Shown here: piece after piece, positions 39,395 to 53,144 of the stretch
Numbering within the stretch: position 1 is the first letter of the stretch
Layout: every line of letters begins with the position of its first letter
Program-made: the position numbers and the translations under genes
Source of the DNA: Rhea pennata
Lineage: Eukaryota > Chordata > Aves > Rheiformes > Rheidae
Reading direction: 5' to 3'
Assembly (NCBI RefSeq): GCF_028389875.1
Contig: NC_084677.1
Coordinates: forward strand, 11,760,017-11,824,016
DNA length: 64,000 nt
The notes under the pieces: model-generated
Seen by the model: only the letters and a program-made list of their open reading frames with translations
Database searches by the model: none
Told to the model about the DNA's origin: nothing

Positions 39395-41454
39395 AGCTTC
39401 ATTATATGCTATAGAACAATGCAGACAGAAAATGTGAGTCCATATTATTCAGCTATGGACAAACTGCATTAAAATCACTATGGATCCTGTTAGCAAATTG
39501 CTGTAGTCAGTAGGTGTGAAGTAAATTTGTCCTCAAATCTGTTGTCCTGAATGAAGAAATCCATTTATTGTATTCTATCAATAAAGTCACATGACAATCT
39601 TTCCCTAAATTATGATGGCCTGCAGCTGAGCTGGATTATAGCATTGACTGCCTTTTACAGAAGGATACATTTTAAAAGGAATTTTGCTAAACTGGAAGCT
39701 TAGCTTAAGTGAAACTCTAGGGCAGGAAACCTGTCTCCTTACCAGTAATTCAAATATGGCTGTAACTGGTTAGCTGTTATAACAGAAAATGTCCTTGAAA
39801 TGCTCAGAAATTGACCCTAAGCTCTTGCTCACACAGAACAAGCCCTGCCAACCATAAATGAGAAATTCTGTTATTTTTGCAATAACCCACAGAGTGGAGC
39901 TATAATCTGTAGAAAACAAACAGGTGGACAAACAAAATCTGGAAATTCTTGGATCAGTTTTAGGTTTTTGAAGCATCTGACTCATTATTTTTAACATAGC
40001 ATTTGGTTATACTGAATAACAACCTCCAGATTTGAAAATCCAGAAGGTGAGAGCAGAAGGTATCTCGCTGACTCTTGAATTCTTCATATTTTCTTGTCCT
40101 TTTCTGAATAGAGGTGGATGGAAGCAGGTGTTGAAGTAGAATGTATTTTAAATGTTTTGCTGAATTTGAACAGTAAGACCAAGTTTTCTCTGATATATTT
40201 AATGTCCTATACAACACTGAGCTGGGCTGCACAAGCTGTAGTTCTGGGTAAAATTTGGCACTTAAAATTGTTGCTGGAATGTTAATTACTACTGTGAAAA
40301 ACATAATGTTACTGAAATTTGATTATCTAATGAAATCTGAAGCCTTTGTTAAGCAGTGTTCCAGATCAGTTGTCTGAGAATATCGTAGTAAGGTAATTTC
40401 AAAATACCAAATCCTCAGCTATTTCCTGAAAGATCCAGCTATATAAAACTTTACTTAACAGTGATGTTGAAAAATGCTTGCTAAGCAAGGCAGAAGGTTT
40501 TCCTCATCATATAACTTCGTAATTGATGGTGTCATCAACTGCAAAGGCAGTCATTTAAATTATGAATGCTTCTGATTATGAAAAATGATTATTTTTTGGA
40601 ATAGGAATTAAAGCGTATGTGTTATTAGAACTAGTAGAAGAACTCAAGTAATGCTTTGGAGGAAAGTACAAAATTAGGTATAGTTTAAAGTTCATGAATA
40701 TATGAGTAACCAAGCGTGTTTTTTCTATTAAATATGTAACTACTACAAAACAGGTAGAGAAGCATCCATTGAATGAAGTTCTAAAGTTATTTAAAGCCTT
40801 GTTGAAGTTAGTATGTAAAGCCACCACCCTTATATTAAAATCCCTATAAGCAGTCATGTAAAAGCCTCTGCGGAAGTGGGCAGCTGAAATGAACAACTTC
40901 ATCTTCGTCGGCTTGATCCAGTTTTCGTGAGATGATCTAGGGAGTACTCTGGTGAGTGACTGACAGGTCTGCGAGGGAATAACTTCCCATAAAGGTGTAA
41001 CCAGCTAATCTGAGGTATTCATCTGCAGAATACGCTTCTATTTAGACCCCAGGTATATAGACAGCATTTAGCTGAAGTGTTATTAACAAAACAAAGGCAA
41101 ACATGGGAACTCCTCTTCTGCCGATAGGGCCAGCAAGTTGCCTTCTCAAAGGAGCATTTTCTTTGAGTGAATAGAGTTGGATTTCACCCGTTTTGAAAAC
41201 TTGAAAGTATGAAAGACGTGGTTTGATAATCAGCCATGAATTTCACTGTATCTTGGTGTCCTAATTCTGCCAGTTCTTCAGTGACCCCTAGTTTTCCAAG
41301 GAAATCTGTTTAGAGAATTTTTTAACAAGAACAGCAAAAATATCAACCATGTCAGCTATTGAAGAAACAAAACCAAACAGCAAAATGGAAGATAGAAGTC
41401 CTGTCTTTAGAGGTAAGCTAAAAATGCCACAGTTGCTTTTATGCTATTCCACTG

Positions 41455-41670
41455 GTGTGAAACATGGATAAACCTACTGGACGCGGCACCCTGGTGCGTA
41501 GGGATATTCCCAGGGAGGTGGGAGTTGAGGGTGCTGAGCCTGGGCTGAAGCCAGGGCGCTCTGGAATTCCCTCGTGATCGCTGCCGCTGCAGCAGCCCCC
41601 TCGGAGGCCAGTGGCACCTCGTGGAGACCGCAGCTGGCTCAGGGCAAAGCAGAAGACCTTACACAGCCCC
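41455..41670. other. Isolated GC-rich patch of unknown nature
   Basis: About 215 bases, markedly richer in G and C than the several kilobases around it, with a few CpGs. A minus-strand open frame of 77 codons covers it, but the peptide (rich in Gly, Ser, Arg, Pro) resembles nothing I know. It could be an old repeat fragment, a small CpG-containing regulatory element or a non-coding exon. Confidence 0.35.
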
Positions 41671-44010
41671 ACTCAGCTGCACTGTGTGCTCAGAAAGAAA
41701 AACAGCTTGAAATTCAGCTCTTTCTCATAAGAGCAGAATTTGATTAATCTGAGATACTGTCTCATTATATATAATTGAAGAGAGTTAGATTTTTTATTTT
41801 TATTTATATACAATAATCTAGGAAGGCCCCACTGAAACTGAGCAGTTACTTGTTTCCCCAAAGTGATCTTAAGTTGTGTACTTCAAAGTGCAAGCAGTGG
41901 ACTGTAGGCCAATTGCTATGACAGTTTTACAGTTTAAAGACTAAATATCCTAACCTAGCTGCTTTTAATGACATGGCTTTGATGTAAGAAATTCAGAGCT
42001 GAGCTAATATAGTTGCTAACCTGTGTCCAGGGAGTACTGAATACAGGCGGAGCAGATGGAAGCATAGAGTTATAGCTGAGTAATGTTCACAGTTAAAGTG
42101 GCAAAAGGGAGATTTGTTTGTATCTCTTACAGATTATTTTCAAGAGTGTTAGAGTGAAAATGGCTTATATATGAAAATGGCTGTTAACTCTATTTAGAAT
42201 CAAATTAAATTGACTCCAACAATGCTTTTCAAAATGATCTTCCCCCCTTTCCCTGTGTTCCAGCACCAGCAAAATAAAATCATTATGTTTAACTCCACCA
42301 CTTAATTTAGGACCATTTTAAGTTGTCTGATGAATTTGATAATTCAGCTTGTCCTCTACTGTTTCAGCTACTAAGGAAATTCCAGTTAGGATCTGCTAGA
42401 TCAGATATCCTGTGTCTCAGCTGACCCAAAATCCCCATGATGGCTTTAACACCATTCTAAAGAGAACCATGTAGACTTAGTGACTCTCAGACCTGTTTAC
42501 CTGACCATAGAAGAGAATTTTATTTAAAAGATAATGGTATCAGTATTAGAAACCTCAGAATTAAAGGACACTGCCGTGAATAATCTTAATTTTTTTGCTG
42601 TTATCTAATGTAATTCTTAAATATGATTGAATTAAGCTGAAAATATAAGAGGCTTAATGGAGCCTTCCTATTTTTTGGGAAACCGTCTCCCACAAAATTA
42701 GAAGTGAAAAGTAGAAATCTTTCTATGGCCCTTAAATGACTTTCCCAAAGCTGTGGTTTCCAGGAATCATGCACCTTTTCCCTGCTGTGCCTACACTGAG
42801 CAAAGCTGCGTAATACTGTAGCAAATACTCCTGTCTAGCTTGTGCTGCTGCTCATGATACAGTGTGTGCAGTCTTGGTACAACGGCAGCCATGCAAAATT
42901 TAAAAAGACCATGAATATTACTCCAGCCATGGGGTTTTCTAAAAGGACAGGCTCTCAGGCAAGCAAAACAAACCTAGTTCATATTCAGACTATTTATACA
43001 GATCCCTGACAGGGTGTAAAATTACGGACTGGTCAATGCAGACAAAGCTGACACATACTTTCAAGCATAGCGAGAGTTTAGGGCTATATTTAACAAAAAC
43101 ATCGAGTTCTGTGCTTCGGTAATACACTCTGCTTCCATACTCAAAAGTGTTGCTGGAGTCCAAATTCTCACTAGCTTCTCCTGTTGGTTACGTCCCACGT
43201 ACTGGATTCAGATTTTATCAGATTTTGCTTGTTTGGGGAAAGAGGTATGATTTTGAGGTGTAAACACTGAAAATATTTTATTTAATGTACCCAATTTTTT
43301 AAGACGCAAGCACTCCATTGGGGAGGCAAAGAATCCGGTGAAAATGTGCGAGTTTGACAAGGGAGAGGGGATGTTTTCTGAGGGTGGGTAAAGCACATCT
43401 TTGCAACACAGAGCTATAACTATTTTTCCTGCACAATATGCACAAAACCCCTTATTTTTGCTGTAATCTCATAGTTGATAACATTAGACCATTAGATTTA
43501 GGGGTTTTGAAGTGCTGTGTTTTGAATGGAGTTCTAAAAATCTGTCCGTATATCTGTCCAGGAGCTGTGCAGTACACTGGAAAACCTGGGCAAAGTGATT
43601 CCTCTGAAAATTGAAAATCAGCCCCAGTCCCCCAAACTAGTAATGCACTGTCTGTATTTTTTCTGTTTTCAGACATTTTCAGTTTCTGTTCTGAAGTCCA
43701 TTGCTTCAAATTATAGGTGATGGGAATTCTTTCCCTGCTGGTTGTGGCTATTTCTGTTTGAGGAACCCTGAGCACTTCCCAGGTCTTGCTAAGGTGGTTT
43801 GTGTCACCACTGATATTTCTGCAGACAACTTTGCTCAGTGGTGAATTTTATCGTAAATCCTACAGCTGTAAAATTATAGAAAAGATGAGTTCTGTCTTTG
43901 GCAAATTCCTAAACAGACCTCTGATAAGGAGTAAATGGAAATATAGTGAATAAGGATTGTGGAACCAGTTTACTAATTTGTTAAAGGGAAAGTCTCTATA
44001 TTCTTGTAGC

Positions 44011-44034
44011 TTTTTTTTTTTTTTTTTTTTTTTT
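44011..44034 (+). repeat. Poly-T run
   Basis: Twenty-four consecutive T residues. No LINE or SINE end is recognised beside it. Confidence 0.9.
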
Positions 44035-44897
44035 AACTGATTTAGTTCATATGACAACACTGACATTTACTATGTAACTATGAACAAAACTATGGTTATA
44101 AAATGTTCTTCTAGATTCATTATACAGCCAGTCTGTTCTTGTTTATAATATTTTCATTTACTTTTTCTTCTGACAAAACTTTTGAGTTTTTCTGTGCTGG
44201 AGATGTAGCCTCTTAGCTTAATATTGAAATTTAAATCCTTTCAGCTGAACAACATACAGAAAAATTATCTTTTAAAGTCAATAACACTTGGAAAGGATTT
44301 TCTCCTGTGCATGGAAAGACAGGCTGTGTGGGTGTCTGCAAGCTCTGTCAGATCTTTCATTATGGTTTTTGGTATTTATAGCTTTATAAGAAGGAGATGC
44401 TCAGAGAATTGCACTTTATAGCAACTGATTTGAATCAGCTGTTTGTAACCTGCATTAATGAATCCCTCTTACCAGAAATAGTTTTTCCAGGTAATTGAAT
44501 CTAGTTAAAATCTCACTGCATCTCACCCCGGGTATCCCCATGTCACTCTGAAAACAGCCATAGCCCTGTATCCTACCTCTTTAGCCTTGGATGTATGTAG
44601 CACAGTGAGAGTCATTTTGGCTGATGAGAGCTGGCCAGAGCTCTTTCAGAGGCTGCCGCTGTCATTTCTGTATTGACTAGAGAACAGATGAGACTGCAAA
44701 ATGAAATTAATTTTCCCTTACAGGAATGAGTACAATACACAGCCTACACAGTGTTCCCAGATCCACGCCAAGGAAATTCCAGTGCTTCCTACAGGGAGCG
44801 CAGTAAGAGTCAGTCCTCCAAGCAGAGCAATCACTTATAAATTATAGGGACAAACATATGATATTTATAAATGGCTACTATACAGAGACTTCCTGTT

Positions 44898-44962
44898 TCC
44901 ATTGAAGTCAATGGCAAAATTCCAACTGACTTCAGTGCCAACAGAATCTGGACTGCAGGCCT
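44898..44962. repeat. Ancient interspersed relic, clearest of its kind in the window
   Basis: ccattgaagtcaatggcaaa, attcc, aactgacttcagtgccaaca and gaatctgg retain the inverted core attgaagtcaat ... tgacttcagt of a repeat common in turtle, crocodile and bird intergenic DNA. Relics of the same type recur at 8363, 14908, 17995, 23160, 51496 and possibly 55803. Confidence 0.5.
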
Positions 44963-47268
44963 TAAAACAAATGTTTCTTGTTAAAATCATGATATAATTA
45001 GCATTGGGCAACTGCTTAATGAGCTGGATCTGATAGCTACAAAAGCTGTGTATCATTAGTCTGAGTTGAATGTTTCCTTATTTCCATACTATTTTAATTT
45101 AACATTAAATAGTGTCCTTGTTTTTACCTAACTCTACAAATTTTTCCTCATGTAATTCATTCTGGTTAAAGCCACTTAATATTAATGAAGCCTATTTTGT
45201 GGACTGTGTCTTTGCCAATGCAAGTGGAAGTTTCAGTTATAGCAATGTAGTTAGTGTTAGTCATATTCTTCAGATTATTAGCCATATTGTTCAATTTATT
45301 TTTCAGTCAAAAGAGGAGCAACATAAGGTCAAAGAAAGACATCATAATTTTCAATGCAAGGAGGAAACAAACACTTCTGAGGCAGCAATGGTTGCAGGAT
45401 CCCCAGCAATGGTAACGGGTTAGTGTCTGGCTGAGTTGTTCCCGTGAGTGAATTTAAGAGTAAGATCCCTACTCTGTTACAGCAGGGATCAGCAGCAAGT
45501 GCAGGATTCAGCCTCGCTCCCGCAGGTGCTGTAGTCTTTGCCACCAGATAAGCACAGATGATTGAAATGTAAAGACAGAAGTTATCAGAGGCATACACAA
45601 AACCCAGGATGGGATACCTGAATTTTGATATTGAGCCTCCCTGTGGCCCTGGACAGTTGTTACGTATTGGTTGTTGGAGCCTCCCCGAGCCGTCTGTCAC
45701 ACCTGTGTTTAAGTGTTCGGCTTTCTCCCAAAGAGGTCAAAGCCAAAACAGCAAATTGTGATACAGCCTCCTGTATATTGAGTAAATTGTTACACTACAA
45801 ACTGCTTCACTGCAACACAGGTGAATCACAGAATCAGATACTGCTCAGTCTGCCTGTATCACAGGCTTGTGCCTGTATGTTATTTAAGCCTCTGTTTCCT
45901 TATAAGTGAAACAGGGCCAATCTTTTTAATAATTTAAAAGATGTTATATGAACTTGCTAGTTACCGTTAATTAATTCTGGAGATGAAAAACTGTACTTGT
46001 GAAGTACAGGACATTTTTTTAGTTTTTCTGTGAGTTCTTTTTTCTAGTAAAAGCAGAATTTGGTTGTATATTAATATTCAAATTAATCCTTAATCCTTGC
46101 TTATCCCTATATTGGCAAAGCTCATACTGGAGGGCAGCTGAACTGTCTGAATTAGGGCTGATTTATGATGGAGAGATTTGGTGCATGTATGAATTTTTCC
46201 TGGCCATCAGGATGATAGGTGTTTTATTTTGAACCAGAATACTCCCATCTGAGCTAATATGCAAGATGATAACACAGTAAAATACTTAATTAAGAAAAAA
46301 ATTATATTTTTTCTGCACTTCATATTGTGCTATACAGTTCATCTTGGGTTGGAGAGTGAAACAAATATTGTGGAGGCAAAGAAACTGTGCAAATATATTT
46401 ATGTATTTCTAATTTTGTCTTTGGGTGTTGAATTGCCCTGGGTTAAGTTGCATAATGATAAGTAAAGTAACTGGACACAATCCAGTGCAAAGTGATGCAT
46501 GAAACAGGCACTTTTCCCCCCTAGTGCGTGAAAATTTGTATCAGCAAGAAACAGATAGTCTAACTTGTGTGTAGTTGGAGATCAGCCTGCGTTTTGATAC
46601 CTACATTCTTTTAAAATGAATCATTCTTCAGTGCAGACACCAGATCTGCAGCTTACTGAAGCTAAGAAGTGACATGCTGACACTGGGCTACTTTAACCCT
46701 CCATCCTCACTGCCTCCTGTGTACTAACATGACCCATGTAAGTGGTGACCCAAGAGGAGCTGTGGTTAAAGAAGGGTAACCCAGCACATTACTGTTGATT
46801 GCAAATCTGTATTGGAGCCAAGGTGAGATGTGAAATCTGCTAACATCTTGTCACAAGCGCAGTACACCAATTTCCTCAGCACTGGTACTTCACCAGGTGA
46901 TTGCTCGGAGTGGCCTGGCAGCAAACTTCCCATCCTGTTCAAGCACTTCTTGCCCAGAAGGTGGGCAAGGTGCTTCCATTTTGAGGAAAGGGCCTATAAC
47001 TGCATTTCTACTGGTAATCAGATATCTCAGTCTTTACAGGCTCCATACCTAACTTAAAAATGCTTATGAAATGATTCTGTTCTTTATGCATCTGCCACAC
47101 TGAAAACCTACTATATAGCTTTCAGTCAGCTGTATACTGGGGAACACTGATGTGTCAGAAAAGCCTTCGATATTAAAAGGAAATTGCAGTTTTTAATAAA
47201 TAATACTTTTTAAACAAACAAAACTCAACATCAGATAGAGAAGAGTTTTCGCTATTTTTCTGTAAAGT

Positions 47269-47293
47269 AAAAAAAAAAAAAAAAAAAAAAAAA
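47269..47293 (+). repeat. Poly-A run
   Basis: Twenty-five consecutive A residues, flanked on the left by ctgtaaagt and on the right by tcaaacctg. No element end is recognisable. Confidence 0.9.
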
Positions 47294-50200
47294 TCAAACC
47301 TGTCTATTTTTAGGCAGCTGCCTATCAGGTATTTTTAAAGTATAGACTAACAATATTTTTGTGAAAGAAGGATTCCGTTTTTGAACAAAGTTCCTATTTA
47401 GATCTGGTTCTTTCAAAATCCACATTCCCTGTGAGGTAGCTGTTGTACTGGGAATTGGAACAGTGCAAAAATAAGTATGTGAATAAGTCAGATTATTTTC
47501 GAGAGTAGGGAATGTTTTAAGCAGTTGTAGACTACTCCATCATACAAATGTTGGTATATTGACGGCAACTCAATCAGAATTCCAATTTACTTTTTCTCAG
47601 TGTGTCTCCTTCAAAATAAGGCACAAACATGAAAAATAAATTGCAGTTGATTTATATTACTTCCTTAGGAGAAGGCCTAAAGACCTCCCAAAACTGAAAC
47701 TAGCAATGGGAAACTGAGCACATCTGTCCCTGCTGTGCTAGCTACGGCTCTGCACTGACGGTGCAGGAGGCTGTTGGGGAACTGCTGGGATTTATTAATT
47801 GCTGTGATTCTTTTGATTGACAAAGAGGCAGCTGAACAAACGACAAATCCTCCTGGGCACAGAAATGTACCTCTGTGATCTCCGAAGGCCAGTTAAAGAT
47901 TCAGAGCTTGTTTCTAAGTGACTGCAGCATTGGGGTGGGAGCTGAGGTCTTCCAGCTTTCTGTAGCAGGTGCACAGTACTTTTCTTTTGGAGAGAGTATA
48001 ATTTAAAATACGTGGTTGGAGCAGTGAATGCTCTGGAGCAGTCTGCTGTTACAATGGCCAGAGGTGTGCTGTGTGTCGGATAACTGTAGCTGGAGTAGTA
48101 GAGGGACCAAACTGGGTGACTGACTCGTCTCAGTAAAACAAAAGAGGAAGGATAAACACCGTCTCCTCTATCTTAGTTGAAGTGTTCAGCAATGGCTCAA
48201 AGCTGTCTGACTGTGCTAGTGGGCACAGTGCCAGTGGAGGCTTTTTAATGGCTCTGATGATGCTGTGATCGTTCCTGCAGGATGGTACAGAGCTATGGCA
48301 GTGGACTTTTGTATTATTCCAAGGCATCAGCCATACACTCCATTACGATTCTAGACATGTACCAGTCAGTGACCGAGGAACTAGTTTTTGCGAAGGAGGT
48401 GGCCACCATGCGTGTGTTCAATAAAATCTTCACCCACTTGGCAGTCAATCCTTGTAGATGAGATTATTTTTGGAGCCCTCTGTGGCCATGCAGCAGGCAG
48501 GATTTGCCCTGAGAAGAAATGTCGTAAGAGTAGGATGAAGAAGAGTGAACTGAGTTGCTTAAAGGCAGGCGCTGGAGGAATAGAGGGGTAATGCACTATC
48601 AAATTCTGACAAGGTATTAAGGCGGAAAGAAGGGAAGGCATTTTTGAGCAGTCTGCACGAAAGCTGGATACATGAAAAATGAAGTGGAATTTCTTATGTA
48701 TAAACATAATTTTGATGATTTAGTTGGCATTATCCAGGGATAAGACATACAATTATAGCAGCTGTAGACATCAATGCATGCAGAAATGGGCCTTACATGT
48801 GCTGGTGATGCCAAGGAATCAGGAAGATCACCTGTTCTGAGATGAGATGCAGTAAGAACAGAAACAGGTACCTAATCTTGCCCACCTAGTATCAACAAAG
48901 GTAGTGTGACTCCAAATGATGTTAACATGGTTATGTTAAATAAAGCAAATGTAGTTTGACCTGCTTTTATGTAAGAAATGTAACTAACAGGGTCTGTGAT
49001 CATAATCAAGAACTATTTAGGGAGAGCTCTTCACTTGCTCAGTGATGTCTAGTTACCCTTCTTTCATAGTGAGATTTATATGAAATGTCAGCTCTTCAGA
49101 GGCTGATTTTCAGATTACAGTAAAAAGCCAGTGATCTATCTCTGAATTGCACATTGCAATATGGCACAGCTGCAGCCATAGTGGCAAAGATGGAGAACTA
49201 AAACTTTGTGTGTGGCCAGTGGGGGGATGGCTTGTTGGGTCCTCTTCTTTTATGTTTTCTGCAGACTACATAGTAGAAGCAGAAATGCGAGAGACAGGAG
49301 ACTGAAGAGAAATAGATGGACAAGGAGAAGGGAATGAATGAGACAGGAAAACATAAAGTGATCTAGATATATAAAAATCTAATACAAGTGAAAATTTGAA
49401 CAAGACCTTGTTCATCTTGTTCTACACATTTCAGACTATCTTGCCTTTCCCCTTTTTGCTTCCATTTTCTGAGCTTTGCAGGAAGAGTAGGACAAGGCAG
49501 TAGGCCTGCAAATACTTAAGCTCTAAGCACTGAGGGGATTTACATCAGTATTTTAGGATCTCTCTTGGCTCCCCAGTTTTACTTCTCACATCTTACCTTC
49601 AATGATTGTTACACTTGATAAGACTTCTTAAAATGCAAAACTTTTAAACCTGGAGGATTTGCAAACACTGATGCAGAAAACATTTGTCCAAGGACCAAAA
49701 TACGTATGAAGTACTCACTCAGCTTGGCTCCCAGGCACTAGACTGTCTAGCCGTACTCAAGATCTTGCTGTTTAAAATGTGCAGTGCACGGTTAGTTAAG
49801 AGGTTAATGAGCACCACCTTGTGGCTTTGGACAAGGCCTCTGGCATTGCTGCGGAGGGAATGATGAATGGTGCTTCAGTTGCAGGAAGCAGCAGGATCAG
49901 TTTGTGAGTTAAATGCATTCCTACAGAACATAATACCCCATGCTCTTGGGTTATGTACAGTGTGCATGCAAGCTATACAGACAAGCTGAGGCCCTAAATA
50001 CAGAAGAATTCAAGCCTGTAAAAACACTTGTCATAATATTTTGTGAGAAAGGGTACCCCTCTTACACTGCTGAGTTAGCTGGGAGGATGAATAAGAAAGG
50101 CAGGCTTATGAGGATGTATTGGTAAGTCACTGAATCCTGCCCTGCAGTGCAAAAATCAAGAGGGAAAAGGGTAGCACAAAAGACAAGGAAGTTTCTGATG

Positions 50201-51495
50201 CTGCCCCTTCTAGCTGCTCGGTTGGTTTTTTGTCTTCTCTGTTTGTGTTTCTTCTGGTTCCCACAGGCAGGCATATAGCTACCATTATTCTCTGAGATGA
50301 CTCAAACTCCTTTCATCCTGATAGTGAATGCATCTTGAGCATAAGCCTTCAGCCCACCAACTTCTGTGCTAGAGCAGTTCTCCACAGTGGAGGTTCAATT
50401 TCCATTCTTTTAACGCTCTGTCTTCTCCAGTAGTCTTGATTTTCCCATCAAACTCTGAATAGCTCCCATTACCTTTGGTAGCTGCATTGCATCCACACAT
50501 GATAAACCTTAGGTAGAACCCTTCTATTATGTAGAAATCTCAGAAAGTGGGTCCTCCCATGAGTAAAGGACCCACTTTCAAACACAGCAGTCTTTAGGGA
50601 TTTGAAATACCCTGCAGTGTAATATCCTTTGAGACACAAAAGAGTGCAAGGGCACAGAAGAAGCTTTTTGGAATTATGAATATTTATACCAGCTTTTGAA
50701 TAAAGCAGTATCCTAACAGGCTACAAGTTATAGAGGATTTAGTGATTAAAACAGAATTACTCATATCAGTTTCACATACTGAAAAATCCAGAAAAATTTT
50801 TAAAAAATCCAGTGTAGTGGACAAGCTGAGAGGGCTACATAAGAGCACTTACAGACAGTTTATGATCTCATCAGGAAAAGAGTTTAAAAGGAACTACTTA
50901 ACAGAGTGGGTTCAAATCATGGTATCAATCATGTTGTTGTCACTGTTATTAATACTATTACCATGAATGCTTGAGATGTCTTAAGTACTTCTCAGACATA
51001 CAAGAAAGGATTATATTTGTCTAGGGAGTTTACAGTGGGATAAGAACATTTTTTTCAGTTTAGCATGGAAACAAGTAGAATAAACAGAATATTGCCAATT
51101 ACTTTGCTTGCTGTTGAGAGCATATTATGTAACTATTCTGGCTTTCTTTCCTCTTAAAATAGGGTGGGGAAGATGATAGCTGTAGGGAAAAGAATAATGT
51201 AAACACATTCATCCATTCTGCAGAAGCTGAGAGAATCACCTTTGGAAGGTATGGAAGTGGTGTCCTTGAACTTAAATAGCGTCACAGCAGATTTTTAGAA
51301 GTTTTTTTTATCACATACCATACTTTGATAAAAGAGGGAAGAATCAATAAAGCGGAGATTGTAGACTGAAGAGCTGATACTAAATAGAATTCTTAGAGGG
51401 CAAGGGTATTTGAAAAGAAAATAATAAGCAATCCAAGTTTCTCAAGCCCTCTATAATAACCCATGTTCCAGTTTAAATTACCAGTGGGGGGCTAC

Positions 51496-51538
51496 AGGTG
51501 GGTTACTCCTGATTTATACCAAGCTAAGTGAGAATAGA
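51496..51538. repeat. Ancient interspersed relic
   Basis: ggtgggttactcctgattta followed by taccaagctaagtgagaat is a decayed copy of ggagttactcctgatttaca ccagtgtaagtgaga, the same type as at 14908 and 11580. Confidence 0.4.
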
Positions 51539-52089
51539 AAAAGCAAGCGCTTAAGGAGTGAACAAGTCTTAAGTTCAACCCTAAGGATGTAGAGGATAAA
51601 ATGTCAAACCATAATTAGGTCAGGCAATAGAAGAGAGTGGAACATGTTTAAAAAGGGAATGCCAGGCTGCGCTGAGTTCAAATGTGCCACTGCACTGGAG
51701 AACAAGAGCTGGTCTGAAGAGGTCCCACCCTGCCTGTTCTTCTGCAGATTTTAAGCCCCTAGATACAAATTGCAGCTGTCTGAGAGGGAAAAAAACACCC
51801 AGTAGTTCCCAGGTGTATCTCAGCCAATGCAATGTATACTTCCTAGGCAGGTGTCCTTCAGACATGAAACTGAATCAACAACTGCCACATCGCCAATGTT
51901 TCAGAGAAAGGTGGAAATTCCCTTAGAAGCTAACCTATGCAGCAGTGGGGATGTACTAGGAGGAACACACTGGGTCTCCTGTTAGTGGCAGCCACTGGCA
52001 ATCAGAAAATTCTGGGAAGCATGAGATCCATACACAATAAATATGGAAGAGAGATGTAATCTTGTTTCACCCCCCCTTTGGGGGAACAC

Positions 52090-53140
52090 AGACTCATTTT
52101 CTTATTTCGTTATACAGCTCTCTATACAAATATTTAGATGTGCAACTCCATGGGTACATCAATTTCCATTTTAAAACTATTTAGCTTCCTTGCCCTCATT
52201 GCTGTATTTGAAAGATCATGCCAATACGTGAACTCCTTGAATGCGAACTCCTTTAGTTTTCAATGTAAACATACTGCTGATCAACATATAACAATCAGAT
52301 CCTGTGATCATATTAACCTTTAACTTAGTTCTTTTCTCATATTAATCTTAAAATCTATTTATAAAAAATTTGGATGTCCTCTTTCCCCTGTCACACTAAA
52401 CAAACCATGCTCTTTTAGTCTCTCCATAAGACTGATACTCCATTTCTGTAATCATTCTAACAGTCAGTCTACACTGATTCCAGTTTGAGTTAAACCTTTT
52501 TTGAACACTGTTGCCTAAAATTGTATAACTATTTCAAACAAAATGTTGCCAGTGACATGCCTGATAGTACCAATATTTCCTTCTCTACTAAAAATTTCGC
52601 CTAACCTATCTTGATGTTGTATTATTTATCTTCACAGCTATGTCATGTTGGCAGTTCTGGCACACTGGCAGTCTATCAGAACACTCAGATCTTCTTTCTT
52701 CTCTGTTGCTTCCAGCTGATGAATCCCAAGAACATGACTTTGCATGCAGTTAAAAAGGTCATGTAATTCCAGTGTGATGATCTGGTCTTCCTCAATATTG
52801 ACAATACCTTCCAACTTAGTATCACATGCATTTTCTTTGAGCCCAGGCCTAGTCGTTATTCCTAGGTAATGAAGGAATACATTAAGTGGGATTGCTCCAA
52901 AGACAAATCTCTGAGTAACACCATCAGGAAATTTACTCCGTTTTTATCACTCCTTTTTTGTATAACCTCTTGCTCTTTGTTCACCTTGCTTTTGTATTCA
53001 TCCCTATCATCTCTAACTTTCAGTAATGATTTCCTGTGGAGCACTCTATCTAACGATTTGTTTCAGTTTCAGTAGCTTAAGTCCACTGCATTATTCAGGC
53101 CTAAAAAGTCAATTTTCTTACATAAAATACACTGTCTTGA
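52090..53140 (-). mobile_element. Old CR1/L3-group LINE relic, minus strand
   Basis: Read on the plus strand the segment follows, in order, the antisense text of a sauropsid CR1/L3-type reverse-transcriptase region: tctctccataagactgatac, ttccagtttgagtt, gaacactgttgcctaaaatt, actcagatcttctttctt, gactttgcatgcagttaaaa, gggattgctccaaagac followed by ctgagtaacacca, gatttcctgtggagcactct and gtccactgcattattcagg. These correspond to familiar stretches of that antisense consensus (for example catttatcaacattgaattt and aaatctggtcccaagacaga). Divergence is heavy with many small gaps, so the insertion is much older than the CR1 copies elsewhere in the window. The exact subfamily and both ends are uncertain. 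Confidence 0.55.
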
Positions 53141-53144
53141 GGTG

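Larger units (their letters stand above)
34590..52085. other. Gene-poor intergenic region
   Basis: About 17.5 kb in which no protein-coding exon could be recognised. All open frames are short, lack recognisable motifs and lie in AT-rich sequence. Items of note are a run of 14 C (35825-35838), a 16 bp tandem duplication (39363-39394), a GC-rich patch (41455-41670), T and A runs (44011-44034, 47269-47293), and ancient relics at 44898-44962 and 51496-51538. The stretch 35020-35330 is less AT-rich than its surroundings but unexplained. Confidence 0.55.

Noticed and set aside
45829-45842. gaatcacagaatca, which looks like the start of a reverse CR1 tail
   Set aside because: The following bases do not continue with the CR1 tail (no gtttggaagggacct-like text), so the match is too short to count.
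45112-45909. Cluster of open frames on both strands that might suggest a gene
   Set aside because: Peptides have no recognisable domain, the frames conflict with each other, and codon content is that of AT-rich non-coding DNA.
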